Part shown: positions 23,581-33,136 of the stretch, in pieces
Position numbering within the stretch: position 1 is the stretch's first letter
Layout: each line of letters starts with the position of its first letter
Assembly: GCF_003217775.1 (NCBI RefSeq)
Contig: NZ_QJVJ01000006.1
Span: forward strand, 1 to 64,000
From: Paenibacillus flagellatus
Lineage (GTDB): Bacteria > Bacillota > Bacilli > Paenibacillales > NBRC-103111
Reading direction: 5' to 3'
DNA: 64,000 nt
Position numbers and translations under genes: made by a program
Notes under the pieces: model-generated
Told to the model about the DNA's origin: nothing
The model's input: only the letters and a program-made list of their open reading frames with translations
Database searches by the model: none

Positions 23581-23691
23581 ATGTACGAAAAAGAAGGCAA
23601 TTTGCTCGTCGGCCTGTTCTGGGGCGTCCTGTTCAGCATTCCGTTGTGGCTGTCGATTATCGGCTGGGTGCTGTACTTTATTTCAGGTTGA
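23581..23691 (+). CDS. Small single-pass membrane protein
   Basis: A 36-residue peptide starting MYEKEGNLLVGLFWG. One hydrophobic helix occupies most of residues 8-34, interrupted by PLWL. CGGAGGATA lies about eight bases before the ATG, which supports real translation. The 3' end overlaps the convergent SDR gene by 14 bases. The function is unknown; similar tiny membrane proteins occur in spore formers. Confidence 0.65.
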   Translation: MYEKEGNLLVGLFWGVLFSIPLWLSIIGWVLYFISG

Positions 23692-24457
23692 GAAACCGCC
23701 GGCTTACCCGCTCGAACGTACGCGGGAACAAGTGGAACAGCTTGGCGCCGAAGCCGGCGATGCCCGGCAGGTCGACCTCCGCCGAATCCCGTTCCACCGC
23801 GCGGATAATGGCGGCCGCCACCCTCTCGGGCGTCAGCATGAGCTTCTTGACGTTCGCGACGTACCCGCCGGACGGATCGGCCGTATCGAAAAACGGCGTA
23901 TCGACCGGCCCCGGATTGATCGCGGTTACCGTCACCCCCGTACCGGCCAGCTCCTGCCGCAGGCTGTTCGTCAGCCCGAGCACGGCGTGCTTCGTCGCGG
24001 AATAGCCGCTCGACTTGGCGGTGCCGATCTTGCCCGCCAGCGAGGCGACATTGACGACGTTGCCCGACCGCGCCGCCAGCATATCCGGCAGCACCGCCTG
24101 CGTGCAGCGGACGACGCCCATATAATTGACGTTCATCATCCGTTCGAAATCGTCGAGCGGCGTCCGCTCGAACCGCTCGAACATGCCGAAGCCGGCGTTG
24201 TTGATCAGCACGTCGACCCGTCCGTGCGTGTCGCGAACGCGGGCGAAGACCGCTTGCACCGATTCGGTCGAGGCGACGTCCAGCGCATACGTCTCGCATT
24301 TCCCTCCGAGCCGGCCTGCCAGCTCGTCCAGCTTCCCTTGGCTGCGCGCCATGATCAGCGTCTTCGCTCCGCGTGCCGCCGCCATTTCCGCCGTCGCGGC
24401 GCCGATGCCGCTTGACGCTCCCGTAATGACGACCACTTTATCGTTCCATGTTTTCAT
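23678..24457 (-). CDS. SDR family NAD(P)-dependent oxidoreductase
   Basis: A 259-residue classical short-chain dehydrogenase: TGASSGIGAAT near residue 12, NNAG at about 87, catalytic Ser in NVASLAGKIG and YSATK as the YxxxK motif; the tail GAKLFHLFPRTFERVSRRFL resembles YqjQ/DltE-like SDRs. The substrate is unknown. GGGAG precedes the ATG. Confidence 0.87.
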   Translation of the reverse strand: MKTWNDKVVVITGASSGIGAATAEMAAARGAKTLIMARSQGKLDELAGRLGGKCETYALDVASTESVQAVFARVRDTHGRVDVLINNAGFGMFERFERTPLDDFERMMNVNYMGVVRCTQAVLPDMLAARSGNVVNVASLAGKIGTAKSSGYSATKHAVLGLTNSLRQELAGTGVTVTAINPGPVDTPFFDTADPSGGYVANVKKLMLTPERVAAAIIRAVERDSAEVDLPGIAGFGAKLFHLFPRTFERVSRRFLNLK

Positions 24458-24508
24458 CGCGCTCCCGCACTCCCGCCTTGTTTTCTCCTAGTATACACGA
24501 AAACGGAA

Positions 24509-24538
24509 AGAAGAGGCCGCTCCCTTGCAGCCTCTTCT
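24509..24538 (-). terminator. Terminator after cheX
   Basis: AGAAGAGGC and GCCTCTTCT form a 9-bp stem; the minus-strand tail is T-rich (TTTCCGTTTTC). Confidence 0.65.
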
Positions 24539-24561
24539 CCGGTATGTATGGTGCCGCGGCG

Positions 24562-25020
24562 TTACGAAATCAATACTTTGATATCGAGCTGCCCGATCTG
24601 CTCCATCATGAGCGGAATCGTCAGCGCTTTCTTCGGCGTAAATCCGGCCGCGGCTTCGGTCTGGATCAGCTTCGGCGGCGTAATGTCGACCCGGACGCCC
24701 TGATTGAACAAGATCGTGCTGGCGTTGCCGCTGATCATGTTGCCGAGCTCCGATATGGCGCTTTGCGTCATCTCGTCCATCTGCGTGACGAGATAGCCGC
24801 CCATCATCGCCGACACGAGCTTGAGCGCCACTTCCTCGTGGAGCCCGAATACGATGTCGCCTTCCATTTGCCCCGTCATGCCGATCTGGATCCAGATGTG
24901 ATTCTCCACGAATTGGACGTCCTTGATCCCGAGTTGTCCGGTCGTCGGACGCACATTGATCAGTTGCTCCAGTACGATTCTAGCAGATTCCAGAAACGGG
25001 TTGATGTACTCGGCCTTCAT
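24562..25020 (-). CDS. cheX: Chemotaxis protein CheX (CheY-P phosphatase)
   Basis: A 152-residue protein of the CheC/CheX/FliY class. The active motif E-x-x-N is seen in SELGNMISGNAST, and the rest (MKAEYINPFLESARIVLEQL, GDIVFGLHEE) fits CheX. It removes phosphate from CheY-P and so helps adaptation. It stands alone here; a chemoreceptor gene lies 3.4 kb to the right. The ATG at 25020 follows AAAAGGGGA; the longer frame is basic and non-conserved. Confidence 0.87.
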   Translation of the reverse strand: MKAEYINPFLESARIVLEQLINVRPTTGQLGIKDVQFVENHIWIQIGMTGQMEGDIVFGLHEEVALKLVSAMMGGYLVTQMDEMTQSAISELGNMISGNASTILFNQGVRVDITPPKLIQTEAAAGFTPKKALTIPLMMEQIGQLDIKVLIS

Positions 25021-25196
25021 TACGCGGAGTCCCCTTTTCGACAAAATTCTCGGAACGACGCGCCGGCGTCGCGCGGCCGGAGGTCCGGCGCCGTACGGCG
25101 ACAAGCGGCTCGTCTTCCGGTTCCGGACCGACAAAAATCGCCTCGGCGGCGGTGCCGGTCCCGGAAAAAGCCATGATTGGAAGGACTTTTTTTTCC

Positions 25197-25202
25197 ATTA
25201 TA
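25197..25202 (-). promoter_or_regulatory. Possible -10 element for cheX
   Basis: TATAAT on the minus strand with no clear -35; the start would be about 170 bases before cheX. Nothing else is evident in the 303-base gap between cheX and the YitT gene. Confidence 0.35.
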
Positions 25203-25323
25203 CTCGAGTTTCGAAGGCCTGTATATAGGCGGTGTACGGCCGGTCCGCCCCCCGCGCATGTGAAAATGTTGTAAATCCCCGATTCCGTGTCGCTTCCCGG
25301 CGAATCCGAAAGTCCCGGTTTCG

Positions 25324-25932
25324 TCAATTTTTTTTCGCGAAAAAGTAGATCTCCCGTCCCAATAGTTTGCGCCCGGAGTAACGGTGGGTGGCGACGAACA
25401 CCGTGACGATCGTAACAAACGAGAACAGCGTGCGCGTCCAGCCGATGACCGACAGCCCCGCCAGAAGCACGGCCGCGTCGAGCAGGAGGATCGTATACTC
25501 CGCCGGAATGCCGGTCCGGTCATGGACGATTTGGCCGAGCAGATCCGTGCCGCCGGAGTTCGACCGGTACGCCAGCATGATGCCGACGCCCATCCCGATC
25601 AGCCACCCTCCCGCCACCGCATGGATCGGCATGCCGAAGCGGAACCAGCCGGCCGCCGGGGCGAACAGGTCGATCAGCACCGACGTCACGAGCAAGCCGT
25701 GCAGGCTGCTCATGAGCAGCGGTCGGTCAACAAAAAACACGCCGGCAAAAACTGGCGCGCTGACAAGAAGTACGGTTAGCCCCGGGTACAGCCCGAAATG
25801 ATAGTTCACCAGCAGTCCGATTCCGATAAAGCCGCCGTCGATAATCCGATACGGAGCCAAAAACGCGTTCACGCCGAACGCCAACAGGGCGCTGCCGATC
25901 AACACGGCGGCGCTTCGCAGCAGCAGTTGCAC
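25324..25932 (-). CDS. YitT family membrane protein (short form)
   Basis: A 202-residue protein with five to six hydrophobic helices and the YitT pattern FLAPYRIIDGGFIGIGLLVN near the N-terminus and YRSNSGGTDLLGQIVH in the middle. The usual C-terminal DUF2179 domain is absent, as in YczE-type short members. The start is GTG with GGGGAGGGG upstream. It is divergent from the two-component system. Confidence 0.82.
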   Translation of the reverse strand: MQLLLRSAAVLIGSALLAFGVNAFLAPYRIIDGGFIGIGLLVNYHFGLYPGLTVLLVSAPVFAGVFFVDRPLLMSSLHGLLVTSVLIDLFAPAAGWFRFGMPIHAVAGGWLIGMGVGIMLAYRSNSGGTDLLGQIVHDRTGIPAEYTILLLDAAVLLAGLSVIGWTRTLFSFVTIVTVFVATHRYSGRKLLGREIYFFAKKN

Positions 25933-25962
25933 CCGTACCCCTCCCCAAGCCTTGTCCCTGCC

Positions 25963-26028
25963 AGTATATGGGTTTAAGAAAGAATTAAGAACATCGTCCG
26001 ATGTTTCTTAAGAAATGGCGACTATAAT
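25963..26028. promoter_or_regulatory. Divergent promoter region with phased TTAAGAA boxes
   Basis: TTAAGAA occurs at 25974, 25985 and 26008 (steps of 11 and 23 bases), the phasing of OmpR-type regulator sites. The third lies in the palindrome TTCTTAAGAA. A TATAAT at 26023 could serve the response regulator; on the minus strand TATACT (25968-25963) with TTCTTA 17 bases upstream could serve the YitT gene. Autoregulation by the adjacent regulator is inferred. Confidence 0.5.
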
Positions 26029-26165
26029 GAGCACAACGTGAAGCGGGAACCGGGGCATGCGGGGAAGCGCCGCGCTATGGTATGCTGGTGTGGACGGAGG
26101 CGCTCCCGCCGGGGCGCGCCGGCAAGCCGAATAACGGACGATACGAGTTATGGGAGACGATGGCT

Positions 26166-26861
26166 ATGGCACAGGAGACCATTCTCCTGGTCGACGACGA
26201 GAAGGATATTTTGGATTTGCTCGAAATTTATTTGAAAAACGAAGGCTTCGTGCTGCTCCGCGCCTCCAACGGCGTCGAAGCGCTCGACGTGCTGAAGACG
26301 ACCGAGGTCGATCTGATCATCCTCGATATCATGATGCCGCGCATGGACGGCATTCAGGCGTGCATGAAAATCCGCGAGGAGAAAAACATGCCGATCATCA
26401 TGCTCTCGGCCAAAAGCCAGGACATGGACAAAATTATGGGGCTCAGCACCGGAGCGGACGATTACATGACGAAGCCGTTCAATCCGCTCGAGCTCGTCGC
26501 CCGGGTCAAATCCCAGCTTCGCCGGTACAAGCGGCTGAACGTCGCCGTCCCCCGGCTCGAGGAGGAGATCGAGATCGAGGATCTCGTCATCAATACGGCG
26601 ACGCACGAAGTCCGGGTCGAAGGCCGCGAGGTGAAGCTGACGCCGCGGGAGTTCGCCATTCTGGAGCTGCTCGCCCGCAATCGCGGCATCGTGTTCAGCA
26701 TCGAGAAAATTTACGAATCGGTCTGGAACGAGACGTTTTACGAGTCGGACAATACGGTCATGGTCCATATCCGCAAAATCCGCGAGAAGCTGGAGACGAC
26801 GCCGCGGCAGCCGAAATACATCAAGACCGTATGGGGGGTCGGCTATAAAATTGAAAAGTAG
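26166..26861 (+). CDS. OmpR/VanR-type response regulator
   Basis: A 231-residue regulator. The receiver has DDE at 10-12, phospho-acceptor D54 (LIILDIMMPRMDG) and KPF at about 104-106. The C-terminal winged helix (VKLTPREFAILELLARN ... NTVMVHIRKIREKL) binds DNA. It forms a pair with the following kinase. The ATG at 26166 is chosen because GGGAG is nine bases upstream; the in-frame ATG two codons earlier is too close. Its stop lies inside the kinase gene. Confidence 0.92.
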   Translation: MAQETILLVDDEKDILDLLEIYLKNEGFVLLRASNGVEALDVLKTTEVDLIILDIMMPRMDGIQACMKIREEKNMPIIMLSAKSQDMDKIMGLSTGADDYMTKPFNPLELVARVKSQLRRYKRLNVAVPRLEEEIEIEDLVINTATHEVRVEGREVKLTPREFAILELLARNRGIVFSIEKIYESVWNETFYESDNTVMVHIRKIREKLETTPRQPKYIKTVWGVGYKIEK

Positions 26862-28398
26862 ATCGATTTTCAATCCGCTCCGCTGGCTCTCCGTCCTGCT
26901 CGGCTTCGTCCGCGACGTCTACGTCTTCGGCCGGAAGCATTTCGAATCGAGCATCCGGCTGCAGCTGATCCTCACGTTCGTCTGCTGCCTGCTGGCGGCG
27001 CTGCTCGTCCGCGGCTTGACCGCCCCGCTGTTCGCCAATGCGAACCAGTACCCGGTCATCGATTATTCGTCGGGCGTGCACGAGATCGACACGCGCGCCC
27101 GGTCGATCCTGAACGACATCGGCAACGAAATGATCGAGAAAGTCCAGACGGGCCGCAGCCCGAACGCGGCCGTCCCGGTCGTGACGCCGGAGCAGCGCGT
27201 CACCGCCGTCATCGACCGGTACAGCCAGTGGAACCCGACGCTCAAAATTCTCGTCCTCGACCTCGACGGCAAGGTGCTGTTCAAGTCGGGCAACGCCACG
27301 GAAAGCCAAGTCGACCTGCACGGCATCATCCGCAACGCGATGGACGTCCGCATCAACGACCGCCGCTACCAGAATCAGGAATATTCCAGCTTTTATCCGA
27401 TCGATCTGAACGAGAAGAAGGCGTATCTCGTCGTCTCCGGCATGCCGAACCCCGACATCGTCTACATGAAGGGCGGCACGAGCCCGATGCCGACGCTGCT
27501 CGCCGTCGTCGCTTTCATCTTCCTGTTCTTCTGGATGACGAAGCGCAAGATGAAAATGATCGAAGGACTGGCGAGCGGGCTCCGCGAAATCGCGAAAGGC
27601 AACCTCCATTACCGCGTCCACGCAAGCAGCCGGGACGAGCTCGGCTCGCTGGCCGACAGCATCAACCTGATGACCGCGGAGCTGCAGCAGACGCTCGAGG
27701 AGGAGCGCCGGGCCGAGGCGACGAAAAACGAGCTGATCACGAACGTGTCCCACGACCTGCGAACGCCGCTGACGCTCATCATGGGCTACTTGCGTCTGCT
27801 CAAGGACAAAAACTTCGAGTCCGAGCAGCAGGCCGAGTCGTACCTCAATATCGCCTACAGCAAATCCGAGAAGCTGAAGAGCTTGATCGACGATCTGTTC
27901 GAATATACGAAGCTGTCCAACAAGGGCGATACGCTGAAGCTCGGCACCGTCTGCATCAACGAGCTCCTCGAGCAGCTGCTCGAGGAGATGGTCAGCTACG
28001 CCGAGGAGAACGACTTGAGCGTCGTCCGCGCGTTTCCGCCGGAGAAGCTGAGGGTGAACGTCGACGCCGACAAAATGATCCGCGTCTTCGACAACCTGCT
28101 CACGAACGCGGTCAAATACAGCCGCAAGCCGGGAACGATCCGGGTGCTGCTGTTCCGCGAAGCGGAATACGTCAAGGTGCGCATCAGCAACAACGGCACC
28201 CCGCTGACGCAGGAGGAGGTCGACCGGCTGTTCGACCGGTTCTACCGCGTCGATCCGTCCCGCTCCTCGGAGACGGGCGGCTCCGGTCTCGGCCTCGCCA
28301 TCGCGAAGAGCATCATCGACTACCATGGCGGAGACATATGGGCCGAATGCGAAGGCGACGAAATCCGGTTCTGGGTACGGCTGAAGCTGGCCGTATAA
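26851..28398 (+). CDS. Membrane sensor histidine kinase (VanS/WalK-like)
   Basis: A 515-residue kinase. Helices at about 36-58 and 212-231 flank an extracellular sensor of about 150 residues. HAMP lies at 232-285, the H-box NVSHDLRTPL with H301, an N-box (NLLTNAVKYS) and G-boxes (GGSGLGLAI). It phosphorylates the preceding regulator. The start is TTG, overlapping the regulator's end by 11 bases, so translation is coupled. The signal is unknown. Confidence 0.92.
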   Translation: MKSRSIFNPLRWLSVLLGFVRDVYVFGRKHFESSIRLQLILTFVCCLLAALLVRGLTAPLFANANQYPVIDYSSGVHEIDTRARSILNDIGNEMIEKVQTGRSPNAAVPVVTPEQRVTAVIDRYSQWNPTLKILVLDLDGKVLFKSGNATESQVDLHGIIRNAMDVRINDRRYQNQEYSSFYPIDLNEKKAYLVVSGMPNPDIVYMKGGTSPMPTLLAVVAFIFLFFWMTKRKMKMIEGLASGLREIAKGNLHYRVHASSRDELGSLADSINLMTAELQQTLEEERRAEATKNELITNVSHDLRTPLTLIMGYLRLLKDKNFESEQQAESYLNIAYSKSEKLKSLIDDLFEYTKLSNKGDTLKLGTVCINELLEQLLEEMVSYAEENDLSVVRAFPPEKLRVNVDADKMIRVFDNLLTNAVKYSRKPGTIRVLLFREAEYVKVRISNNGTPLTQEEVDRLFDRFYRVDPSRSSETGGSGLGLAIAKSIIDYHGGDIWAECEGDEIRFWVRLKLAV

Positions 28399-28429
28399 AA
28401 GGCGGTCCCGTCAAGGGGACCGCCTTTTT
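28397..28429. terminator. Bidirectional terminator
   Basis: AAAAGGCGGTCCC pairs with GGGACCGCCTTTTT, between the convergent kinase and chemoreceptor genes. Confidence 0.9.
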
Positions 28430-28465
28430 CGTCTGCACGGACGGACGTTCGCGAACGTCCCGCTC

Positions 28466-30472
28466 CTACACCTTGAACAAATTCACCTCGTCCTGCAGCC
28501 GGCTCATATGCCGGTTCAACGTGCGGGCTTTTTCGTTCATATCCTCGAACTTCTTCAGCTGCGAGTCGACGCTCGCGAGAATTTCCTCGGCTCCCGCGGC
28601 CGTTTCCTCGGAGGCGGCCGACACGGCTTCGATCATCGAGACGATGCCGTTTTTCTTCTCCTCCAGCTGCGACATGCCGCCGGCGAGCTGCCCGATCAGC
28701 TCGTTCATCCGCTCGAGCGTGCGCCGCATCGCCTCGAACGCCTCGGACGTCGTCGCGGCGGAACGCTCCTGCTCCTGCGCCAGCCGGATCGCGCCGCCCA
28801 TCGCCTTGCCGGTGTCGCCGGCCGAACGCGTCACGTTGTCGAGCAGCTCGCGGATTCGCTCGGCGGACGCGCTTGCCTGATCCGCCAGCTTCCGCACCTC
28901 CGACGCGACGACGGCGAACCCTTGGCCGTGCTCGCCCGCCCGCGCCGCCTCGATCGACGCGTTCAGCGCGAGCAGCCCCGTCTGCTGCGAAATGGCCGTA
29001 ATCGCCTCGGCCATGTCGGCGACGGCCTCGATGTCGCCGCGCAGCTGGTCGAGGCTGCGGCCCGCTTCGCCGACGATGCGGACATTGTCGGCGATCGCCG
29101 CCAGCAGCGCGCCGACCGCCTCGGTGCCGATCCGTTCGGTGTGCTGGAGGCGCCGGTTGCTGTCGTCGAGCTCCGACGTCCGCTCGCGGTACCCGTCGAG
29201 GAGGCCGGCCAGCTCGTGCACGCCGCCCATCCCCCGCTCCGCCTCCTCCGCTTGACGGCCGGCCGCGGCCGCGACCTGCTCCATCGTCGCGTTCATTTCG
29301 CGGGCGATGTCCTTCGTCTGGCCGGAGAGCCGGTCGATGTCGTCGGCTTCCCGCTTTCCGGTCCCGGTCGTCCCTTTCACCTCGGTGACGATCGCGCGGA
29401 TTTTCTCGATGAACCGGTTCATCGCGGCGGACAGCTCGCCGATTTCGTCCCGGGACGCGACCGGCAGACGGCGGGTCAAGTCGCCTTCGCCTTGACTCAG
29501 CTCGTCCATCGCCAGCTTCAGCCCGTCCAGCCTGCGGAATTGGCGGTTGACGACGTAGAACAGCACGCCGCCGCTGACGAGGCAAGCGAGCAGCACCGAG
29601 ACGACCGTCGTCCACAGTATCCGATCCAGCACGCCCGTCGACATGGCGAGCAGCAGACTTTGCCCGCTGCTGAGCGGAGACGCGTAATACGTCACCCGGC
29701 TTCCGCCGAACGTCGAGGAGAACGTCCGGTTCTCCTTCGCCTGCAGGCCGGACGTCACGAAGCCGGCGACCGCCGCGTCCAGCTCCGTCAACGTCTCGTC
29801 GCTTGCGAACGCCGGCTTCCCGTTCGCGTCGACGATCGCCGCGAACAGCACGTCGCCGCCGACGTCACGCTTCAGCTGCTCGATGAGCGGCTTGGCGCCG
29901 ATCCGGCTCTCCAGCTCGGTCAGCTTCGCGCCGTCCCGGCCGACCTGCACGATCCGGGGCGCCGACCAGCCGCTCACCCCGACGTACTTGTACACCTTCG
30001 GATCGACTGTCCGGGGCTGGGCCGGCTGGACGACCGTCGTCTTGCCGCCGTCGATCAGTCCCATAAATTCGTACGCCTGCTGCTTCGGATCGGCCGCGAA
30101 GTTGAACTTGACGTCGGGGCCGGCCGTCGTCAGCACCGTGCTCCCTTTGGCGTCGGTCAACCAGATGTCGTCGATGCCCGCCCGTTTCGCCAACGCGGTT
30201 ACCTGATCGAAGCTCAAGCCTTTCTCCGCCATATAGGAGACGAGCACCGCCTGCCCGATCATCTCCTTCTCCATGACGTCCTCGGCCGTCTTCCGCGCAT
30301 ACAGCGCGTTTTCGACGCCGATTTTGGCCGCCTCGAGCGTCGTGTACCCTTTTCGCTCGACGCTTGCCGCCGTTTCCCCGTAAATGACCCACGCCATCGC
30401 CGCCGTGACGAGCGCGATCACGATCAGAATCGGCCAAATGATCTTATACTTGATCGAGCGCATGTTTCCCAT
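28466..30472 (-). CDS. Methyl-accepting chemotaxis protein
   Basis: A 668-residue chemoreceptor. Helix 1 at about 9-31, an extracellular Cache-like sensor of about 250 residues, helix 2 at 286-308, HAMP 310-362, and a signalling domain whose hairpin tip is [20 protein letters not shown] at about 498-517. It relays ligand signals to CheA/CheW, which are not in this window. The ATG at 30472 is preceded by GGGGG; a longer frame to 30793 is not used. A lone TATAAT (30536-30531, minus) may be its -10. Confidence 0.9.
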   Translation of the reverse strand: MGNMRSIKYKIIWPILIVIALVTAAMAWVIYGETAASVERKGYTTLEAAKIGVENALYARKTAEDVMEKEMIGQAVLVSYMAEKGLSFDQVTALAKRAGIDDIWLTDAKGSTVLTTAGPDVKFNFAADPKQQAYEFMGLIDGGKTTVVQPAQPRTVDPKVYKYVGVSGWSAPRIVQVGRDGAKLTELESRIGAKPLIEQLKRDVGGDVLFAAIVDANGKPAFASDETLTELDAAVAGFVTSGLQAKENRTFSSTFGGSRVTYYASPLSSGQSLLLAMSTGVLDRILWTTVVSVLLACLVSGGVLFYVVNRQFRRLDGLKLAMDELSQGEGDLTRRLPVASRDEIGELSAAMNRFIEKIRAIVTEVKGTTGTGKREADDIDRLSGQTKDIAREMNATMEQVAAAAGRQAEEAERGMGGVHELAGLLDGYRERTSELDDSNRRLQHTERIGTEAVGALLAAIADNVRIVGEAGRSLDQLRGDIEAVADMAEAITAISQQTGLLALNASIEAARAGEHGQGFAVVASEVRKLADQASASAERIRELLDNVTRSAGDTGKAMGGAIRLAQEQERSAATTSEAFEAMRRTLERMNELIGQLAGGMSQLEEKKNGIVSMIEAVSAASEETAAGAEEILASVDSQLKKFEDMNEKARTLNRHMSRLQDEVNLFKV

Positions 30473-30749
30473 GCCGTCAGCCCCCGTTGCAGAATGTTGT
30501 CGAATATTGGTTCGGATTACCACAACGGCCATTATACCACGGCGCATTTCCGGGACGATAGACCTAGATCGGGCTATTCGATGCAAAAAAAATGCATTCT
30601 GCCGGACGCGCCCGCCATGCCGGGAGCCGGAACGGATTTCCCGACGGGACTTTCCCTTCCGGGACGTTAAAGGTACAATGATAGAGATGCAGGGACGGAA
30701 CGTGAGGCCCATCATTTTTCCCGCGGTCAAGCGGATAGGAGGAACCGAC

Positions 30750-31142
30750 ATGGCGGTACGCAAAATCGAGCACGTAGGCGTAATGGTCAGCAATATGGAG
30801 GCGTCGATCGCCTTTTACCGGGATGTGCTGGGCTTGGAGCTGCAAGGGACGATCGGACATCCGGACGAGGCGATCAAGCTCGCGTTCATGGGCGCCCCCG
30901 GCGCGAACGAAACGCAGGTCGAGCTGGTCGAAGGCTACAACGGCGGACTGCCGGCGGAAGGCAAAGTGCACCATATCGCCTTTACCGTGGACGATCTGGA
31001 GTCGGAAATCGCGCGCATCGAGAAGCTCGGCGTCACGTTTATCGATCCGGCGATTACGACCCTGCCGAACGGCGCCCGTTACCGGTTTTTTTACGGTCCG
31101 GACGGCGAATGGCTGGAGCTGTTCGAGCCTCCCGCGAAGTAA
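30750..31142 (+). CDS. VOC family protein (glyoxalase I-like)
   Basis: A 130-residue VOC enzyme with a complete putative metal set: H8 (KIEHVGV), E58 (QVELVEG), H75 (VHHIAF) and E123 (WLELFE). This fits lactoylglutathione-lyase/methylmalonyl-CoA-epimerase relatives. AGGAGG lies seven bases before the ATG. It is followed by a hairpin and a LysR gene. Confidence 0.85.
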   Translation: MAVRKIEHVGVMVSNMEASIAFYRDVLGLELQGTIGHPDEAIKLAFMGAPGANETQVELVEGYNGGLPAEGKVHHIAFTVDDLESEIARIEKLGVTFIDPAITTLPNGARYRFFYGPDGEWLELFEPPAK

Positions 31143-31161
31143 GGCGTTTTCGTAACGCCTT
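31141..31161 (+). terminator. Hairpin between VOC and LysR genes
   Basis: AAGGCGTT and AACGCCTT pair around a five-base loop directly at the VOC stop codon. There is no U-tract, so it may only attenuate or protect the mRNA. Confidence 0.5.
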
Positions 31162-31188
31162 GCAGCCGGTACGAGGGGAGGACGAACC

Positions 31189-32091
31189 GTGAACATCAAC
31201 CAGTTGGAGACGCTGATCGCCATCTCCAAGACGATGAGCTTCCGGAAGGCGGGCGAAATGCTCAACCTGACCCAGCCCGCCGTATCCGCGCAAATCAAAA
31301 GCCTCGAGGAAGAATTCAAGACGGTGCTGGTCGACCGCAATCAGCCGGTGACGCTCACGGACAGCGGCGTCATCTTCCTCGAGCATGCGGAGCGCATTTT
31401 GCAAACGGTCGAGGACTTGAAGCAGCGTCTCGACGATTTGAACCAGACGCCGCAAGGCCATATCCATCTCGGCACGACGACGTCGATCGCGATGCAAATT
31501 TTGCCGAGGGTGCTCTCGTATTTCCAGAACCAATATCCTCTGATCAAAACGACGATCCATTCGATGACGTCTTCGCAAATTATGGCCAGCGTGGAGAACG
31601 GCACGCTCGACATCGGCATCGGCTACTTGTTCGAGAAGCATCCCGGACTCGAGACGTCGATTTTGTATTACGACACGTTCGAGCTTGTCGTCTCCCCGAG
31701 CCACCCGCTCGCGAAGCATTCCCATACGACCGTCGACGCGCTGAAGGACATTCCGTTCATCATGCTGTCCCCGGAAACGGCGGGCAGACGGTTCGCCGAT
31801 CAAGTGTTCCAGAACTACAAGATCGAGCCGCCGATCGTCATGGAGCTGTCCAGCAGCGAAGAAGTGAAGCGGATGGTCGAGCTCAATCTCGGGGCGGCCA
31901 TCATCTCGAAAATGTCGATCGCGAGCGAGCTTCGTCTCGGCACGCTCAAGATGATTCAGGTGAACGAGCTGGAGCTGACCCACCCGATCGGCGTCATTAC
32001 GAAGGCGGGGAAATATATGAGCTCGGCGATGCAGCAGTTTTTGCGGGATTTGAAAGGGATGCCGGAGACGAACTTCATCGGCTCCGAATAA
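31189..32091 (+). CDS. LysR family transcriptional regulator
   Basis: A 300-residue LTTR. The N-terminal HTH is MNINQLETLIAISKTMSFRKAGEMLNLTQ with QPAVSAQIKSLE, then a linker helix and a periplasmic-binding-like effector domain from about 90 (GHIHLGTTTSIAMQILP). It resembles the CysL/YwfK group. The start is GTG, with GGGGAGGA ten bases upstream. The target and co-inducer are unknown; the adjoining VOC and hisJ genes are candidates. Confidence 0.9.
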   Translation: MNINQLETLIAISKTMSFRKAGEMLNLTQPAVSAQIKSLEEEFKTVLVDRNQPVTLTDSGVIFLEHAERILQTVEDLKQRLDDLNQTPQGHIHLGTTTSIAMQILPRVLSYFQNQYPLIKTTIHSMTSSQIMASVENGTLDIGIGYLFEKHPGLETSILYYDTFELVVSPSHPLAKHSHTTVDALKDIPFIMLSPETAGRRFADQVFQNYKIEPPIVMELSSSEEVKRMVELNLGAAIISKMSIASELRLGTLKMIQVNELELTHPIGVITKAGKYMSSAMQQFLRDLKGMPETNFIGSE

Positions 32092-32203
32092 GCGCACCCG
32101 GTCACGCCGCCCGAGTGAAGGGCGAAACGATTGGATACACTGGAAACGGGACGTTCGGCCCGTCCATGGATTGCGATTTCGCGAACTTGTCAGGAGGCGC
32201 AAC

Positions 32204-33010
32204 ATGAAATTCGATCTGCACACCCACCATGACCGATGCGGACATGCGGAAGGCGTCATCCGCGATTATATCGAGTCGGCGATCGAGCAGGGGCTACAGG
32301 CGATCGGCATCTCGGACCATTCGCCGTATTTCGGCGACCGGGAGGATCAGCCGTGGCCCGGCATCGCCATGGCGAAAAGCGACTTCGCGTCGTACGTCGC
32401 GGAGGTGCTGAAGCTGAAGGAGGAATACAAGGACCGGATCGAGGTGCTGCTCGGCGTCGAATCGGACTTTTTCCCGGAGCATGCCGACTTGTACCGCGGC
32501 GTGTACGAGCAATATCCGTTCGATTACATCATCGGCTCGGTTCATAAAACCGAAGGCGTCAGCATTTTCAACCGGAAGCGGTGGAAGGGGCTGTCGAATG
32601 CGGAGAAAGTGCGGCAGAAGGAAATTTACTACGACCTCATCCGCCAGTCCGCGGAAAGCGGCATGTTCCAAATTCTCGGCCACATCGACGCGATGAAGGG
32701 GTACTATCCGGAGTTTTCGGCGATCGAGACGGACGCCGTCGAGCATACGCTGCGCGTCATCGGCGAGAACGGCATGGCGATCGAGATCAATACGTCCGGC
32801 AAGACGAAGGATTGCGGCGGCTGGTATCCGTCCGACGACATTCTAGAGCGGGCGCTCCATTACGGCGTCTCGGTCACGTTCGGCTCCGACGCCCACGTCC
32901 CGAGCCGGGTCGGCGACGAGTTCGAGCAGGTGAAGCGCCGCCTGAAGGAGATCGGCTACAAGGAATGGGTGTTTTTCCGGCAAAAGGCGCGCGTCCCCGT
33001 CGAACTGTAA
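32204..33010 (+). CDS. hisJ: Histidinol-phosphatase, PHP family
   Basis: A 268-residue PHP-domain phosphatase. Metal-binding motifs HTHHDRCGHAEG at the N-terminus, GISDHSPYFG, GVESDFFPE, GSVHK, LGHIDAMKGY and the late FGSDAHVPSRVG all match HisJ/HisK enzymes that dephosphorylate histidinol phosphate in histidine synthesis. AGGAGG lies seven bases before the ATG. It is not with other his genes, as is common in Bacillales. Confidence 0.88.
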   Translation: MKFDLHTHHDRCGHAEGVIRDYIESAIEQGLQAIGISDHSPYFGDREDQPWPGIAMAKSDFASYVAEVLKLKEEYKDRIEVLLGVESDFFPEHADLYRGVYEQYPFDYIIGSVHKTEGVSIFNRKRWKGLSNAEKVRQKEIYYDLIRQSAESGMFQILGHIDAMKGYYPEFSAIETDAVEHTLRVIGENGMAIEINTSGKTKDCGGWYPSDDILERALHYGVSVTFGSDAHVPSRVGDEFEQVKRRLKEIGYKEWVFFRQKARVPVEL

Positions 33011-33094
33011 CACAAATGAAATATTCCCGTTACCGTCCCAACATATTGGGCGGGTATACTTACAGACATGACCCCCTTTTTATAATATACCTTT

Positions 33095-33127
33095 AGGACC
33101 CCGTCCCGTTGACAGGGTCCTTTTTTT
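33095..33127 (+). terminator. Terminator after hisJ
   Basis: AGGACCC and GGGTCCT form the stem, followed by seven Ts. It lies between the convergent hisJ and ArsR-like genes. Confidence 0.85.
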
Positions 33128-33136
33128 GTCCGGATT

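Noticed and set aside
22606..23691. Open frames containing repeated KVRTYLI-like peptides
   Set aside because: They are translations of the AATAAGGTAC palindromes, not protein repeats.
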